Positions 18,009-26,961 of a DNA stretch of 64,000 nt are shown here, in pieces. Origin of the DNA: Desulfuromonas soudanensis (GTDB lineage: Bacteria; Desulfobacterota; Desulfuromonadia; Desulfuromonadales; WTL). A program made the translations under genes and the position numbers. Under the pieces are notes generated by a model that saw only the letters and a list, made by a program, of their open reading frames with translations, was not told the origin of the DNA and did not search any database. The DNA lies in the NCBI RefSeq assembly GCF_001278055.1, contig NZ_CP010802.1, positions 3,534,001 to 3,598,000 of the forward strand. Direction: 5' to 3'. The first letter of the stretch is position 1; each line of letters opens with the position of its first letter.

Positions 18009-18473
18009 TCAGGACATACCGAACATCGCCCGATACTCTTCCTCGATGAGCATCCCGTGATGATGGGTCGAACTGGCGTTGGCCTCGTAGATGGCCCGGA
18101 TCGCCGGATCGGCGATCCCCGAGGCCACTTCCCGCAGTTTTTTCTCCAGGGCCTCTTCCTGCTCCATGGCCAGCTCAAGGACCTTGCGCTCGTCGAATCC
18201 CCCCATCATGACCTGCTGCAGCGCCGTCCACCACTCGGAAGAGGTGTCGGGAGGGGCCTGCATATACTCGTCGAAGGGGGGAAGATCCCCCCCCGTGTAA
18301 GCCTGATAGAACATCCGGGCGTGCTGCCGCTCTTCGCGGGCCAAGAGCTCGAAGACCTGGCGGGCCCTCTCTTCGCTGAGTTTTTCGGCACCATAAAGAT
18401 AGAAATCCATGGCGTCCTTTTCCGTTCGGATCGCATCGCGGATCGCCGCCTGGGCACTTGCTCTATTCGTCAT
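18009..18473 (-). CDS. ferritin-like/rubrerythrin-family diiron protein
   Basis: The protein has 154 residues in a four-helix pattern. Candidate iron ligands are in RTEKDAMDFYLYGAE, LAREERQHARMFY (the ExxH motif), LAMEQEEALE and a His triad in SSTHHHGMLIEEEY. There is no C-terminal rubredoxin domain (no CxxC pair), so it is an erythrin-like or COG1633-type protein and not a full rubrerythrin. Members handle peroxide or iron under oxidative stress in anaerobes. It stands alone with its own terminator. Confidence 0.8.
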   Translation of the reverse strand: MTNRASAQAAIRDAIRTEKDAMDFYLYGAEKLSEERARQVFELLAREERQHARMFYQAYTGGDLPPFDEYMQAPPDTSSEWWTALQQVMMGGFDERKVLELAMEQEEALEKKLREVASGIADPAIRAIYEANASSTHHHGMLIEEEYRAMFGMS

Positions 18474-18579
18474 CCTTGGCCTCCGTCACAGGTCGATGGG
18501 TTACAGAAGAATTTGTCAAAGGGTGGCGAACCTTATCACGATTTTTTCCCTCCCTGAACATTTTTTATCCGAAGCGTCT

Positions 18580-19104
18580 TCAGGATACCGACATCTCGGC
18601 CAGGATCCGGCGATAGACCTCCCGGTCGGCTGCCGTGAAACAGACGAAGGTCACCTCGGCCAGAGAGTCCTCCTCTCGGAGGAAGCGCAGGGTCTCTCCG
18701 AGGGCGATCCGGCAGGCGCGGTCGAGGGGAAAACGGTAGGCCCCGGTGCTGATGGAGGGAAAGGCCAAAGTCGAGAGTCCGTGCTCCGTCGCCAGTCGCA
18801 GGGCGGAACGGTAGCAGGAGGCGAGGAGCTGGTCCTCGCCGTGAGCCCCGCCCTGCCAGACCGGTCCGACGGTGTGGATCACGTAAGGCGCCGGCAGGCG
18901 GTAGCCGCCGGTGATGCGGGATTCTCCCGTCGGGCAGGGACCGACAGTCCGGCACTCGGCAAGCAACTGCGGACCTGCGGCGCGGTGGATGGCCCCGTCG
19001 ACCCCACCTCCGCCGAGGAGGGAGGTATTGGCGGCGTTGACGATCGCATCGACCTTCATCCGGGTGATGTCCCCCTGGACAATGGCAATTCCTCCCTCTT
19101 TCAT
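18580..19104 (-). CDS. macro-domain protein (ADP-ribose / O-acetyl-ADP-ribose hydrolase type)
   Basis: The protein has 174 residues, the size of a single macro domain. Signature motifs are [30 protein letters not shown] (positions about 10-40; ADP-ribose pocket with the catalytic-type Asn and Gly-rich loop), [10 protein letters not shown] and [13 protein letters not shown]. These match the YmdB/MacroD class that removes acetyl from O-acetyl-ADP-ribose or ADP-ribose from proteins. It stands alone between a diiron protein gene and a divergent HEAT-repeat gene. Confidence 0.92.
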   Translation of the reverse strand: MKEGGIAIVQGDITRMKVDAIVNAANTSLLGGGGVDGAIHRAAGPQLLAECRTVGPCPTGESRITGGYRLPAPYVIHTVGPVWQGGAHGEDQLLASCYRSALRLATEHGLSTLAFPSISTGAYRFPLDRACRIALGETLRFLREEDSLAEVTFVCFTAADREVYRRILAEMSVS

Positions 19105-19255
19105 CCCCTTCTTCTCCCTTCATCAAGGCGGTCTATACCCCATCGTACCACCGGGGATACTCCCTGCAGCAGCCCTCCTCGCGTTTTCCGGTTCCCTCCC
19201 GGATATTTTTCGTTATAATCGATCACAATTCCAACCAGAGAGGACTGAATACAAT

Positions 19256-19630
19256 ATGACATTCCAGCAACTCATCGACGATCTCAAGGCGACCAGCGGC
19301 ATCATCCGATCGCGGGCCGCCGCCGACCTGGGAAAACTCGGCGACGCCCGCGCCGCCGCCCCCCTTCTGGACGCCCTGGCCGACGCCAACCCGTCGGTAC
19401 GCAGCAACGCCGCCTTCTCCCTCGGGGAAATCGGCGCCGCTCAGGCGACGCCGGCGCTGATCGGCCTGCTCCAGGATCCCGACGAATTCGTGCGCAAGAG
19501 CGCCGCCAAGAGCCTGGGATTGCTCGGCGACCCGTCCGCCCGCATCCCCCTCAGCGCCGCCGCCGACGACCCGTCCCCCGTGGTGCGGCGCAACGCCCTG
19601 CGCAGCCTCGAGATGCTCCGCACCCCCTGA
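19256..19630 (+). CDS. HEAT-repeat protein
   Basis: The protein has 124 residues from ATG 19256, preceded by GAGAGGACT. Almost the whole protein is four HEAT/PBS-lyase-type repeats of about 31 residues, for example AAADLGKLGDARAAAPLLDA, AAFSLGEIGAAQATPALIGL and AAKSLGLLGDPSARIPL. It should form a short alpha-solenoid for protein binding. A TATAAT at 19214-19219 could be the -10 box; its -35 is weak. Partner and role unknown. Confidence 0.85.
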   Translation: MTFQQLIDDLKATSGIIRSRAAADLGKLGDARAAAPLLDALADANPSVRSNAAFSLGEIGAAQATPALIGLLQDPDEFVRKSAAKSLGLLGDPSARIPLSAAADDPSPVVRRNALRSLEMLRTP

Positions 19631-19725
19631 AGCCCCGCGCAGCGCCCTCCTTCCCCTTGTAGCCCCCCTGCATCTCGAAAGGGAAATGCGCTATAATGGC
19701 TCCAGGCACGGTCAAGGAGGCGACA

Positions 19726-19905
19726 ATGAAGCCAACGGAAGAATGCCAGACCCCCCGTTCTCACGATATGCACCTGTGCAAACTTCTCAGGAAGGGACTG
19801 ATGGAAGAGCTCGACCGACGTTCCAGCCGGCCGACGGTGATCTGCAGCAAATGCGGCGCCAGGGCCAATGCCGGTCGCGACCTCTGCCAGCCCCGGCCCC
19901 TGTAG
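19726..19905 (+). CDS. small zinc-ribbon-like protein
   Basis: The protein has 59 residues from ATG 19726 with a near-perfect AAGGAGG site five bases upstream. The C-terminal half carries PTVICSKCGARANAGRDLCQP, a CxxC plus a further Cys that could form a half zinc ribbon; two more Cys and a His occur in the N-terminal half. The strong ribosome site argues that this short gene is real. No function assigned. Confidence 0.65.
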   Translation: MKPTEECQTPRSHDMHLCKLLRKGLMEELDRRSSRPTVICSKCGARANAGRDLCQPRPL

Positions 19906-19964
19906 CCGCCAGCCCAGCACCCACTTCCAAGGGAGCAGACCTTCCCCCCGGAGAGCGGTACCCC

Positions 19965-20270
19965 ATGAGCGAACCCCAGCAGGTCCTGATCGATTGCGAG
20001 GAAGCCCGAGTACGGATCATGACGCTCCAGGGAAAAGAGGAGGTCCCCTGGCATACCCACAGCGCCGTCACCGACAATATTTTTTGCCTCGAGGGGCGCA
20101 TCGGCATCGACCTCCTCGACCCGCCGCAAAACGTGACGCTCCACCCCGGCGACCGTTGCGAGATCGCCTGCCGGCGACCGCACCGGGTGGCAAACCCCGG
20201 CAAGGAGCGGGCAAGGTACCTCCTCGTGCAAGGGGGAGGGCGCTACGATTTCATCGCCGTCGCCCGCTAA
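19965..20270 (+). CDS. cupin-domain protein
   Basis: The protein has 101 residues, the size of a minimal single cupin barrel. Motif 1 is seen as VPWHTHSAVTDNIFCLEGRIGID and motif 2 as HPGDRCEIACRRPHRVANPG. Metal ligands would be the His pair in HTHS, a Glu/Asp in place of the usual Glu, and His in RPHRV. Small cupins of this kind bind a metal and a small ligand; the reaction cannot be read. The start at 19965 is chosen because the first cupin strand follows directly; the ribosome site (GGAGAG) is weak and rather far. Confidence 0.8.
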   Translation: MSEPQQVLIDCEEARVRIMTLQGKEEVPWHTHSAVTDNIFCLEGRIGIDLLDPPQNVTLHPGDRCEIACRRPHRVANPGKERARYLLVQGGGRYDFIAVAR

Positions 20271-20413
20271 TCCCCCTCCTCCGAAGCCCTCCACGACGTC
20301 TTCCCTTTTTCCCGAAAAACCCCCGCAGGAAGCCTTCCCATCCTCCGAAAGTCAATTTCTTGACGCGTCGTCCCGACGGCGGTACGCCCCCTGCTGCGCC
20401 GCAGCCAGACCCC

Positions 20414-21328
20414 TCAGAGCCAGTTGGCCATGATCACTCCGCAGCCGATGCGGCTGACGGACTCGTCGTAGTCGGAGAGACTTTCTCCATAGCCGTTGAA
20501 AAACTGCAGGTAGCCGTCCATTTTTTTGATCAGGGGAAAGCTATAGTCGATCTGGATTGCGCCGCGGTTGTCGGCGCGGAGGTTGTTGCGGAGCATCAGC
20601 CCCAGCCATTGGGTGCGCCAGGAATAGACGGCATAGAACTCGCCGAAGCCAAGATAGGCATCGATATCCGGATTGTCATCGTCCTCAAGGGACTCGGGGA
20701 TCCGATACCAGGGCTTGAGGGCAAAGTAGAGGTTGCCCCGTTCGAAGGCGAGCAGCGCGAAGATCCTGTTCCAACTGCGGGAATAGGGTTCGCTCCGACC
20801 GTTGGACTGATGCACCACCCCGAAGGAGACGATGCGGTTGCGCGCCCCGAGGACATCGAAATCGGTGTCGAAGGAGAGAAAGAGCTCGGGTTCGTAGTTG
20901 GTTTCGCGAAAGGGGGCCGAACGGTTGGAATTGTAGGCCTGCCAAAAAGATTGCTGGCTGTAGCCGCCGAAAAGCGTCCCCCGCCTGGAAAAGATCCCTT
21001 CCCAGAGAGGCATCTTGAGACTCAGTTGAAACTTGACCTCGGCGTGATTGATGCCGTCGCCGAGTTCCTCCGAGTCTCCCCGGTTGGGCGAAAAATTGTA
21101 GCTGACGGGGAGAAGATAGTTCTGCTTGTGGGGGAGAATGGCAAAACGGTTGCCGGAGACATGACGTTCCAGTTTGCTCCGTTTTTCGATGGCCGATTCG
21201 TCCCCTGGAGCGGTCGCGGCGACGGCCACCCCTCCCGTCTCCTGAGCCGCGGCAGGATCGGCAATCTGCAGCAGCCCGAAAACGAGAAAAAGGACCGGCC
21301 CCAGCGAATACAAACGTCGCAGTTTCAT
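20414..21328 (-). CDS. pldA: outer-membrane phospholipase A
   Basis: The protein has 304 residues with an N-terminal signal peptide ending AAAQ. The OMPLA barrel is recognised from FGGYSQQSFWQ, FRETNYEPELFLSF and the catalytic stretch VVHQSNGRS...SRSWNR, which holds the His, Ser and Asn of the His-Ser-Asn triad. The family hydrolyses phospholipids that stray into the outer leaflet. It is 80 bases downstream of the type VI accessory genes and on the same strand, so read-through is possible, but it is a resident outer-membrane enzyme and not a likely effector. Confidence 0.92.
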   Translation of the reverse strand: MKLRRLYSLGPVLFLVFGLLQIADPAAAQETGGVAVAATAPGDESAIEKRSKLERHVSGNRFAILPHKQNYLLPVSYNFSPNRGDSEELGDGINHAEVKFQLSLKMPLWEGIFSRRGTLFGGYSQQSFWQAYNSNRSAPFRETNYEPELFLSFDTDFDVLGARNRIVSFGVVHQSNGRSEPYSRSWNRIFALLAFERGNLYFALKPWYRIPESLEDDDNPDIDAYLGFGEFYAVYSWRTQWLGLMLRNNLRADNRGAIQIDYSFPLIKKMDGYLQFFNGYGESLSDYDESVSRIGCGVIMANWL

Positions 21329-21408
21329 CTAAACTCTCCCCCCCAGGTCATTATTGGCAGCGTGACCACGGGGAGGATAGCATGTTTTCCGACGATCCGG
21401 CTACACCT

Positions 21409-22530
21409 TCACAGGGTCAGCAGAACCGCGCCGCGCTGCGGATGATCTCCCCCCTCGCAGACCAGGACCGTGCCGGCGGCGGGATGTCGGAAATCGAGAC
21501 GCGCACAGCCGAGGACCAGCGCGACGGGGAGAGCCGCGGCGCCGAGCTCACCCAAAACGAGGGAAGGGTGCAGCTCCGCGGGACGGACGACCGACGCCGA
21601 CGAGGGAGCCCAGAGGCGCTGCGTCACCTGGTGCCATTCTAAAGGACCGGAGGTCTCGGCTCCGAAGGGAAGGACGACGACCGCAAGATCGGCGGCAGCC
21701 CTCTTCGCCTCGGCCAGGGCTGCCTCGATGGCCGCATGAAGTCCGGTCATGGGGTGACTGTCGGCCTCCCCGGGATGGGGTTCGGGGGCGTGCCCCGCCC
21801 CGGCGATCCGCGCCCGACCCGGGGTCCCGGCGCCCCCTCCCTGAAGCAGCAGATAGGCCGCCCCCTCGCCGGGGAAAAGCCCGGCGGCTGCGACCGTCGC
21901 GATCCGCCCCTTTCCGATGAGGGTGCCGCAGGTCCCAACATCGACCAGCGAGTCGGCCCCCCCGAAGAGGACCGCCTCCCACCTCCCCCCGGCCAGCGCC
22001 TGACCGATCTCCTTAAGACGTACCACTGCACCCGCTTCGGCCTCGGCAAAACGGAAACTCGCCTGCACCAATCCCGGATGAAGGGTCCGCAGGGCCCCTT
22101 CCAGCGCCGACGTCTCAAGGGCCCTGCCGCGAGGACTCGAAGGGGGAGGAAGGAGGGTAAGGACCAGAACCCGGCTCCAGTCCGTCCCTTCGGAGAGGGC
22201 GAAGAGCGCCTGCCCCAGGGCTGCCTCGGCGAGGCAGGTGATCCTCCCGCCAGGCGAATCGAGTCCCTCCAGTTCCGGAATCGGTGCCCGCAGAACCGGC
22301 GACTCGCCCCCTTGACCGGAGGCCGCTGCGGTGAGGGAGGAGCTCGGCAGGGCGCCGCTCAGGGAGGTCCCCACCGCACCGAGGAGGGCGAAGGGCTGGT
22401 TGCCGGAGAGACAAGAGAGACCGAGGGCGCCGATCCGGATGTCGGGAACCGGATCGAACCCTTCGGAGAGCCGGGAGGGACAGGACGGGGCTTCCCCCGA
22501 ATCGGGACACAGGGTTTTGGACCACTTCAT
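21409..22530 (-). CDS. ketosynthase-fold pseudoenzyme, type VI accessory
   Basis: The protein has 373 residues and resembles 3-oxoacyl-ACP synthases: EAVLFGGADSL aligns with the AGG(A/T)E strand, LFPGEGAAYLLL with the GF..GEGAG signature, and LGELGAAALPVALVL with the GH..GAAG region. The three catalytic positions are lost: the Cys loop region reads RFAEAEAGAV, the first His motif reads LPFGAETSGPLE, and the second reads LGELGAA. It is therefore probably not a condensing enzyme but a scaffold or binding protein. Its start overlaps the DUF2169 stop by 4 bases (ATGA), so it is co-translated with that type VI-associated gene. Confidence 0.7.
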   Translation of the reverse strand: MKWSKTLCPDSGEAPSCPSRLSEGFDPVPDIRIGALGLSCLSGNQPFALLGAVGTSLSGALPSSSLTAAASGQGGESPVLRAPIPELEGLDSPGGRITCLAEAALGQALFALSEGTDWSRVLVLTLLPPPSSPRGRALETSALEGALRTLHPGLVQASFRFAEAEAGAVVRLKEIGQALAGGRWEAVLFGGADSLVDVGTCGTLIGKGRIATVAAAGLFPGEGAAYLLLQGGGAGTPGRARIAGAGHAPEPHPGEADSHPMTGLHAAIEAALAEAKRAAADLAVVVLPFGAETSGPLEWHQVTQRLWAPSSASVVRPAELHPSLVLGELGAAALPVALVLGCARLDFRHPAAGTVLVCEGGDHPQRGAVLLTL

Positions 22531-23561
22531 GGAAGCACCTCGGCATCGGGCTCACGAACCAACACCCACCCCCCGGCCGGGGCCTTGAGGCTGAAGGGGA
22601 TGGCCGCCCGAAAGAGCAGGAAGAGTTGCCGTCGGTCACCGTCGACAAGGAGGGTGTCGCACACCGCCGTCAGTCTTTGCCGGGTCTCCCCCGCCGCCAG
22701 GGTGAGCTGCGGCCGCAGCCGCGGCAGTTCAAGGCGCACCCCTTCCGGCGCCGAGGCACCCTCGATGAGCCCCTTGAGGCTCAGGGCTTCCCCGCCGGAA
22801 AATGGACGGTCAAAACGCTGGTCCAGAGGAGCGGCGTTGTACATGTCGGCAGGGGCGTTGGCGGCAAAGGGGGAGCCGGCGCGGGCCGCGGCCTCCAGAT
22901 CGAGGGCCGCGGAGACCCGACTGCGCGGTTCCCAGAAAGGAGCGATGGGACCGAATCCGGCCGGCTGGGGTCGACTGCCGGGAGAGGCGATGAATTTGGG
23001 GCCGCTTTCGATCTGCGGCAGTTCCAGCCCCTTGAGCCGCCACCCCTTGCCACTGTACCCCTTCCCCACGGGGTTGGCGGAAAAGACCATCTTTTCGTCG
23101 TGCCGGTCGCAGCCGCCAAACGCGTGTTCATAGCACAAAGGGAGGTTCAGGAGCGGCTGCGGGGCGCTGACCACCGGCCTGAGGAGGCTCAATTCCCAGC
23201 GGCGCTCGCCGAAAACGGCGAGAGTCTTTTTCCAATAGCAACCGTCAGACAGGCGCAGCCCTACTTCGATTTCCGTGCCGGTATTCCCCGGGCGCAGGGG
23301 ACGGGCGGTGCCGGAAAGAAGGAGTTCGGCGCCGGCCTTGAAGGGGACCGTCTCGCAGGCTGCCGCCAGGCTCGATCGATCCGCCGCGCCGCGGTAGCGA
23401 TCTGCCTCCTCGATGGGTGGCAAAGCGAGAGGGGCGAGCCGTCCGCGCGCGTCGAAGGAAAAGCCTGCCTTGACGACAAGGGTGAGTTGCCGCTGCCGAT
23501 CCCGGCTCCACCCGGGGTAGAGGCCAGCGGCCCAGGGGGTAGGATTGTCGAGTTCAAACAT
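22527..23561 (-). CDS. DUF2169 family protein
   Basis: The protein has 344 residues. The start ELDNPTPWAAGLYPGWSRDR and the following VVKAGFSFD are typical of DUF2169, as are LLLSGTARP, GVRLRLSDG-like strands and YEHAFGGCD. Members are found almost only in type VI secretion loci, often beside PAAR or pentapeptide proteins, and act in effector loading or delivery. It overlaps the upstream HEAT-like gene by 8 bases and the downstream ketosynthase-fold gene by 4, so the three are translationally coupled. No signal peptide; cytoplasmic. Confidence 0.85.
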   Translation of the reverse strand: MFELDNPTPWAAGLYPGWSRDRQRQLTLVVKAGFSFDARGRLAPLALPPIEEADRYRGAADRSSLAAACETVPFKAGAELLLSGTARPLRPGNTGTEIEVGLRLSDGCYWKKTLAVFGERRWELSLLRPVVSAPQPLLNLPLCYEHAFGGCDRHDEKMVFSANPVGKGYSGKGWRLKGLELPQIESGPKFIASPGSRPQPAGFGPIAPFWEPRSRVSAALDLEAAARAGSPFAANAPADMYNAAPLDQRFDRPFSGGEALSLKGLIEGASAPEGVRLELPRLRPQLTLAAGETRQRLTAVCDTLLVDGDRRQLFLLFRAAIPFSLKAPAGGWVLVREPDAEVLP

Positions 23562-24813
23562 GGCAGGACACTCCGGGGGGCTGCTGTTTAACGGCCCTTA
23601 AGGGCGCCTGATTCAGGGCTTCCTGAAGAGCCACCCTCCGCCGGGCCTGCTCGGCGTTGGCAGAAAGTCCCAGGGGACGCCCGAGCTGCAGGGCGAGGAG
23701 GTCGAGGATGTCGCGCCCGGCCGTACCGCTCGTTTTCCCGGCCAGATCGGCCAGGTGCGCGGTGCTCATCGCCGCACCGCCGATCCAGCGTCCGGCCCCT
23801 TCCTTGCGGTGCTCTTCCCACCAGCGGATTGCGGCCAGGGGATCGGGGATGGTGGCGGCGTTCTCCCCGGGATTCTCGTCCCCCACCAGGCGCAGGCGGG
23901 GGACGAGGGGGAGGGGGGATCCGGTGAGATGCGGCCAGACCCTGGCGACAGCCGTCCTCGCCGGTGGATGCTTGAGTGCTTCAAGGAGAATTTCGACCGC
24001 CCCGGCTCTGCCGTGCAGGGCCAGAAGTCCGGCGCCTTGCGCGGGATCGGTCTCGAAGTGACGGCGCAGCACCGGCAAGAAATCGGCATCCCCTCCCAGA
24101 GCGGCCAGCCGCAGCAAGGCTTCATCCCCGGCGCCGGTTTCCCGCTCGATGGCGCGGCGCAGGGCCCGGCTGGCCTCCCGCTCGCCGCGCACCATCCCAC
24201 CCCACAGGGCGGGGACCAGCAGCGTTTTGGGAATCTTTGGGGCCGCAGCCCCGCCAAGAAGCGGTTGGTAGAAGGAACGAAAAATTTCCGGGCCGACCGC
24301 CGGGGCTTCCGCAGCATATTCCAGAGCGGCTTGCTGAAGGTCGACACCCCCCCGCCGCAGCTCATCCCTGGCGACAAGCGCCGCCGGAACGACAACGCCC
24401 TGCTCACGCCACAGCCGGAAGAGGGTCGGACGCAGCCCTTCGTGGCCGCGGTAGAGATCGAGAAGGGCCTCCTGCGCCTCCGGAGGAGCAACAAGCGCCA
24501 GAGCGGCAAAGGCCCCCTCCCCCTGCGCCCCCCCCTCGGCAAGAAAAGCACAGGCCGCTTCCACCCCTGCGATGCGCTGTCCCTCCAGGGGGGAATCGAG
24601 CCGGGCCGCCAGGTGAACGAAGGTCTCCGGCCCCTTCTCCGGCGGCGGGTCTTCGTCGCCGCACCGGGACAGGACATGGAGGTGCAGCCGCAGCCGTCGC
24701 TCGAGGCGTCCGAGGGGGACCGCGGCGGTTGCGTCCTGGGCCAGCCACCCCTGGCGCTGGCGAAAGAGGGCGACGGCCGAATCCCGGTGCAACCGGGCAA
24801 AGGGAACGTACAT
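23554..24813 (-). CDS. type VI-associated HEAT-like protein (TIGR02270-like)
   Basis: The protein has 419 residues from ATG 24813, with AAGGA before it. It is almost all helical, with repeated Leu/Ala pairs as in HEAT solenoids (LLRLAALGGDADFLPVL, LLALHGRAGAVEILLEALK). The short motifs AIRWWEEHR and GRWIGGAAMS near the C-terminus recall TIGR02270, a family of unknown function tied to type VI clusters. It starts a three-gene coupled unit with DUF2169 and the ketosynthase-fold protein, 87 bases after ligB. A docking role in effector handling is inference. Confidence 0.65.
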   Translation of the reverse strand: MYVPFARLHRDSAVALFRQRQGWLAQDATAAVPLGRLERRLRLHLHVLSRCGDEDPPPEKGPETFVHLAARLDSPLEGQRIAGVEAACAFLAEGGAQGEGAFAALALVAPPEAQEALLDLYRGHEGLRPTLFRLWREQGVVVPAALVARDELRRGGVDLQQAALEYAAEAPAVGPEIFRSFYQPLLGGAAAPKIPKTLLVPALWGGMVRGEREASRALRRAIERETGAGDEALLRLAALGGDADFLPVLRRHFETDPAQGAGLLALHGRAGAVEILLEALKHPPARTAVARVWPHLTGSPLPLVPRLRLVGDENPGENAATIPDPLAAIRWWEEHRKEGAGRWIGGAAMSTAHLADLAGKTSGTAGRDILDLLALQLGRPLGLSANAEQARRRVALQEALNQAPLRAVKQQPPGVSCHV

Positions 24814-24900
24814 GGTGGGTCCTTTTCGACAGGCGAGCCACCGTCGGCGGCAATTTTTACCCTGTTTCTCTTCACTGCTGAACGTTGGTAGCCTCCGACG

Positions 24901-26778
24901 TCACTTCAGCGTCGGCGGAAGGACTGCGGAGAAACTTCCCCGGCGGTGCGTTGTCGTTATCGCCGCCGACTCCGGTTCCTCGGGCGGCTCGACGATCCCG
25001 AGGAGGCGCAGGCGCTTCAGCAGCTTCTGGCCCCCCGAAGAGGCGAAAAACGCCCGGACATTCCCGGCCCGCTCCGACTGAAGCCCGGGGATGGCGGACA
25101 GTTCTTCCACTCCGGCGGCGGCCAGATATTCCAGGTTGGGAAAATGGCTCCCGAGTCGCTCGGCGTTTGCCGGGCCGATCCCGGGGATGCCGATGGCACG
25201 GATTAACCTGGATACGGGGGGCCGGCGGGCCGCCGCCAGAGACTCGGAAACCTGCCGGGCCGAATCGGCACCGAATCCGGGGAGAAAGGCGAGATCGCTC
25301 TCCTGCAGCTCGAAAAATGAGGGGAGATCGGTGACGCGTCCCGCCTCGATCAGCGTGCGCAGCCGTCCGGCGCCGAGCCCGGGAATATCAAGTCCCTTAT
25401 TCGATACAAAATGAAGAGCCCGCGCCAGGAACTGCTCCCGGCACTGCGGCGAATCGCTCAGGCAGGCGTCGATGGCCGGGGCCTCCGTCAGAAGATCCAG
25501 CGGCCCCGGAGGATGGGGCCCACGACTCACCACCTCGATGATCTGGGGAATCACATCCCCCATCAGGGCCACGATGACCTCGGCTCCCGCGCTGACCCCG
25601 AGGCGGACCATTTCCGCTTCACTGTGCAGCGACGCCCGGGCGACGCTGATGCCGCCGAGGGTCACCGGCGCCACCTCGGCCACCGGCGTGCGTCGGCCGG
25701 TGCGGCCGGTGCTCCAGTCGATCCCCACCACCGTCGTCCGCACTGTCGCCGGAGGGAATTTCCAGGCGGCCGCCCAGGAGGGGGCCCGCCTTCCCTCGCC
25801 GAGTTTCTTCTGCAGGGAGAGGCTGTCGGCCTTGACGACGATGCCGTCGATAGCAAAGGGCTGCTCGGACCGATGGATGAGATAATGGCGATAGACGGCC
25901 CGAATCTCCTCCAGATTTCTCGCCGTGCGGCTCTCTGCGGCTGCAACGGGGAAGCCCCAGGCTGCCAGGCGTTGCAGCGCCTGCCTTTCGGACTCCAGAG
26001 TCCGGCCGAGGGAGAGGGGATTGACCAACTGGTAGGGAAAGAAGCGTAGCGCCGCCAGGGCCCAGGGATCCGGATTGCCGGTCCGCAGGGTCGCCGCCGC
26101 CAGGTACCGCGGGGTAGAGTACCACTCCTCCTGCGTTTTCCCGGCCTGCGCCGCAGCGAACAAAGGGAGATCGGCGTAGACTTCGCCCCGCACCGCCAAC
26201 CGCTCCGGGAAAGGGGGGATCAGCTGCCGGGGAATCCCCTGGACGCGGCCGGCGCGCTCCGTCACATCCTCTCCGGAGAGGCCGTCCCCCCGCGTCGCCG
26301 CCGAAACCAGCCGCCCCTTTTTGTAGAGGAGTTCCACGGGGAGTCCGTCGACCTTCGGCTGCACCAGGAGCGGCTCGCCGATGCGATGTTGAGCCAGACG
26401 CCGCAACAGCGCCTCGACCGCCTCGCTGCCGACGGTCGAGTTCAGACTGAGCATCGGCCCCTCGTGGGCAACGGTCAGCTTCTCCTTGTCGCTGCTGCCG
26501 ACCCCGGCGGTCGGCGAGGCCGGGTCCGCCAGTTCGGGGAAGCATCCTTCGAGACGAAGGAGTTCGCCCAGGAGCCGGTCGTAGGCCGCATCGCTGACGA
26601 CCGGCCGCGCCCCACGGTAATAGAGGTCATCGTGATACCTTATTTCACCACCGAGATCGGCCATCCGCTTTTTGGCGACGACAGGTACAAGTTCGGGACA
26701 GCCGGCGGAAGCGCCGACCGCCGATGACATCCCCGGGAGGAGAACGAACAGGAAACAAAGACAGAGATTACGACACAT
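24901..26778 (-). CDS. ligB: NAD-dependent DNA ligase LigB with signal-like N-terminus
   Basis: The protein has 625 residues from ATG 26778, preceded by GGAGGGAGGT. The first ~25 residues (MCRNLCLCFLFVLLPGMSSA) look like a Sec signal peptide, as also in enterobacterial LigB. The nucleotidyltransferase domain has the active-site Lys in VQPKVDGLPVEL and motif RGDGLSGEDVT; the OB fold (VARASLHSEAEM, VALMGDVIPQI) and helix-hairpin-helix repeats (DIPGLGAGRL, FLPGFGADSA, GIPGIGPANAERL, AIPGLQ) follow. The zinc-finger Cys set is incomplete and there is no BRCT domain, both LigB traits. Its position inside a type VI cluster is unexpected. The longer frame from 26841 lacks a ribosome site. Confidence 0.85.
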   Translation of the reverse strand: MCRNLCLCFLFVLLPGMSSAVGASAGCPELVPVVAKKRMADLGGEIRYHDDLYYRGARPVVSDAAYDRLLGELLRLEGCFPELADPASPTAGVGSSDKEKLTVAHEGPMLSLNSTVGSEAVEALLRRLAQHRIGEPLLVQPKVDGLPVELLYKKGRLVSAATRGDGLSGEDVTERAGRVQGIPRQLIPPFPERLAVRGEVYADLPLFAAAQAGKTQEEWYSTPRYLAAATLRTGNPDPWALAALRFFPYQLVNPLSLGRTLESERQALQRLAAWGFPVAAAESRTARNLEEIRAVYRHYLIHRSEQPFAIDGIVVKADSLSLQKKLGEGRRAPSWAAAWKFPPATVRTTVVGIDWSTGRTGRRTPVAEVAPVTLGGISVARASLHSEAEMVRLGVSAGAEVIVALMGDVIPQIIEVVSRGPHPPGPLDLLTEAPAIDACLSDSPQCREQFLARALHFVSNKGLDIPGLGAGRLRTLIEAGRVTDLPSFFELQESDLAFLPGFGADSARQVSESLAAARRPPVSRLIRAIGIPGIGPANAERLGSHFPNLEYLAAAGVEELSAIPGLQSERAGNVRAFFASSGGQKLLKRLRLLGIVEPPEEPESAAITTTHRRGSFSAVLPPTLK

Positions 26779-26961
26779 ACCTCCCTCCAAAATGATCAAA
26801 AATGCCACAGGTTCGGACTCCCGAAATTTTAGAACAGGCAAAATTCGGCAACTTTCTCACAAGCCCTCAAAATCACCGTGCGTAGCCAAAACAAAAGGAA
26901 GTTTTCTTTCTCCGCGACCCAACTTTCCCTCCTCTACTTTAAGGGCTCTTCCATCATAAAT

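Noticed and set aside
20414..21328. pldA as a type VI lipase effector
   Set aside because: The signal peptide and OMPLA barrel signatures identify a resident outer-membrane enzyme, not a secreted phospholipase-D-type effector.
26779..26841. Longer LigB start at 26841
   Set aside because: TTG start without a ribosome site; ATG 26778 has a strong one and yields a proper signal peptide.
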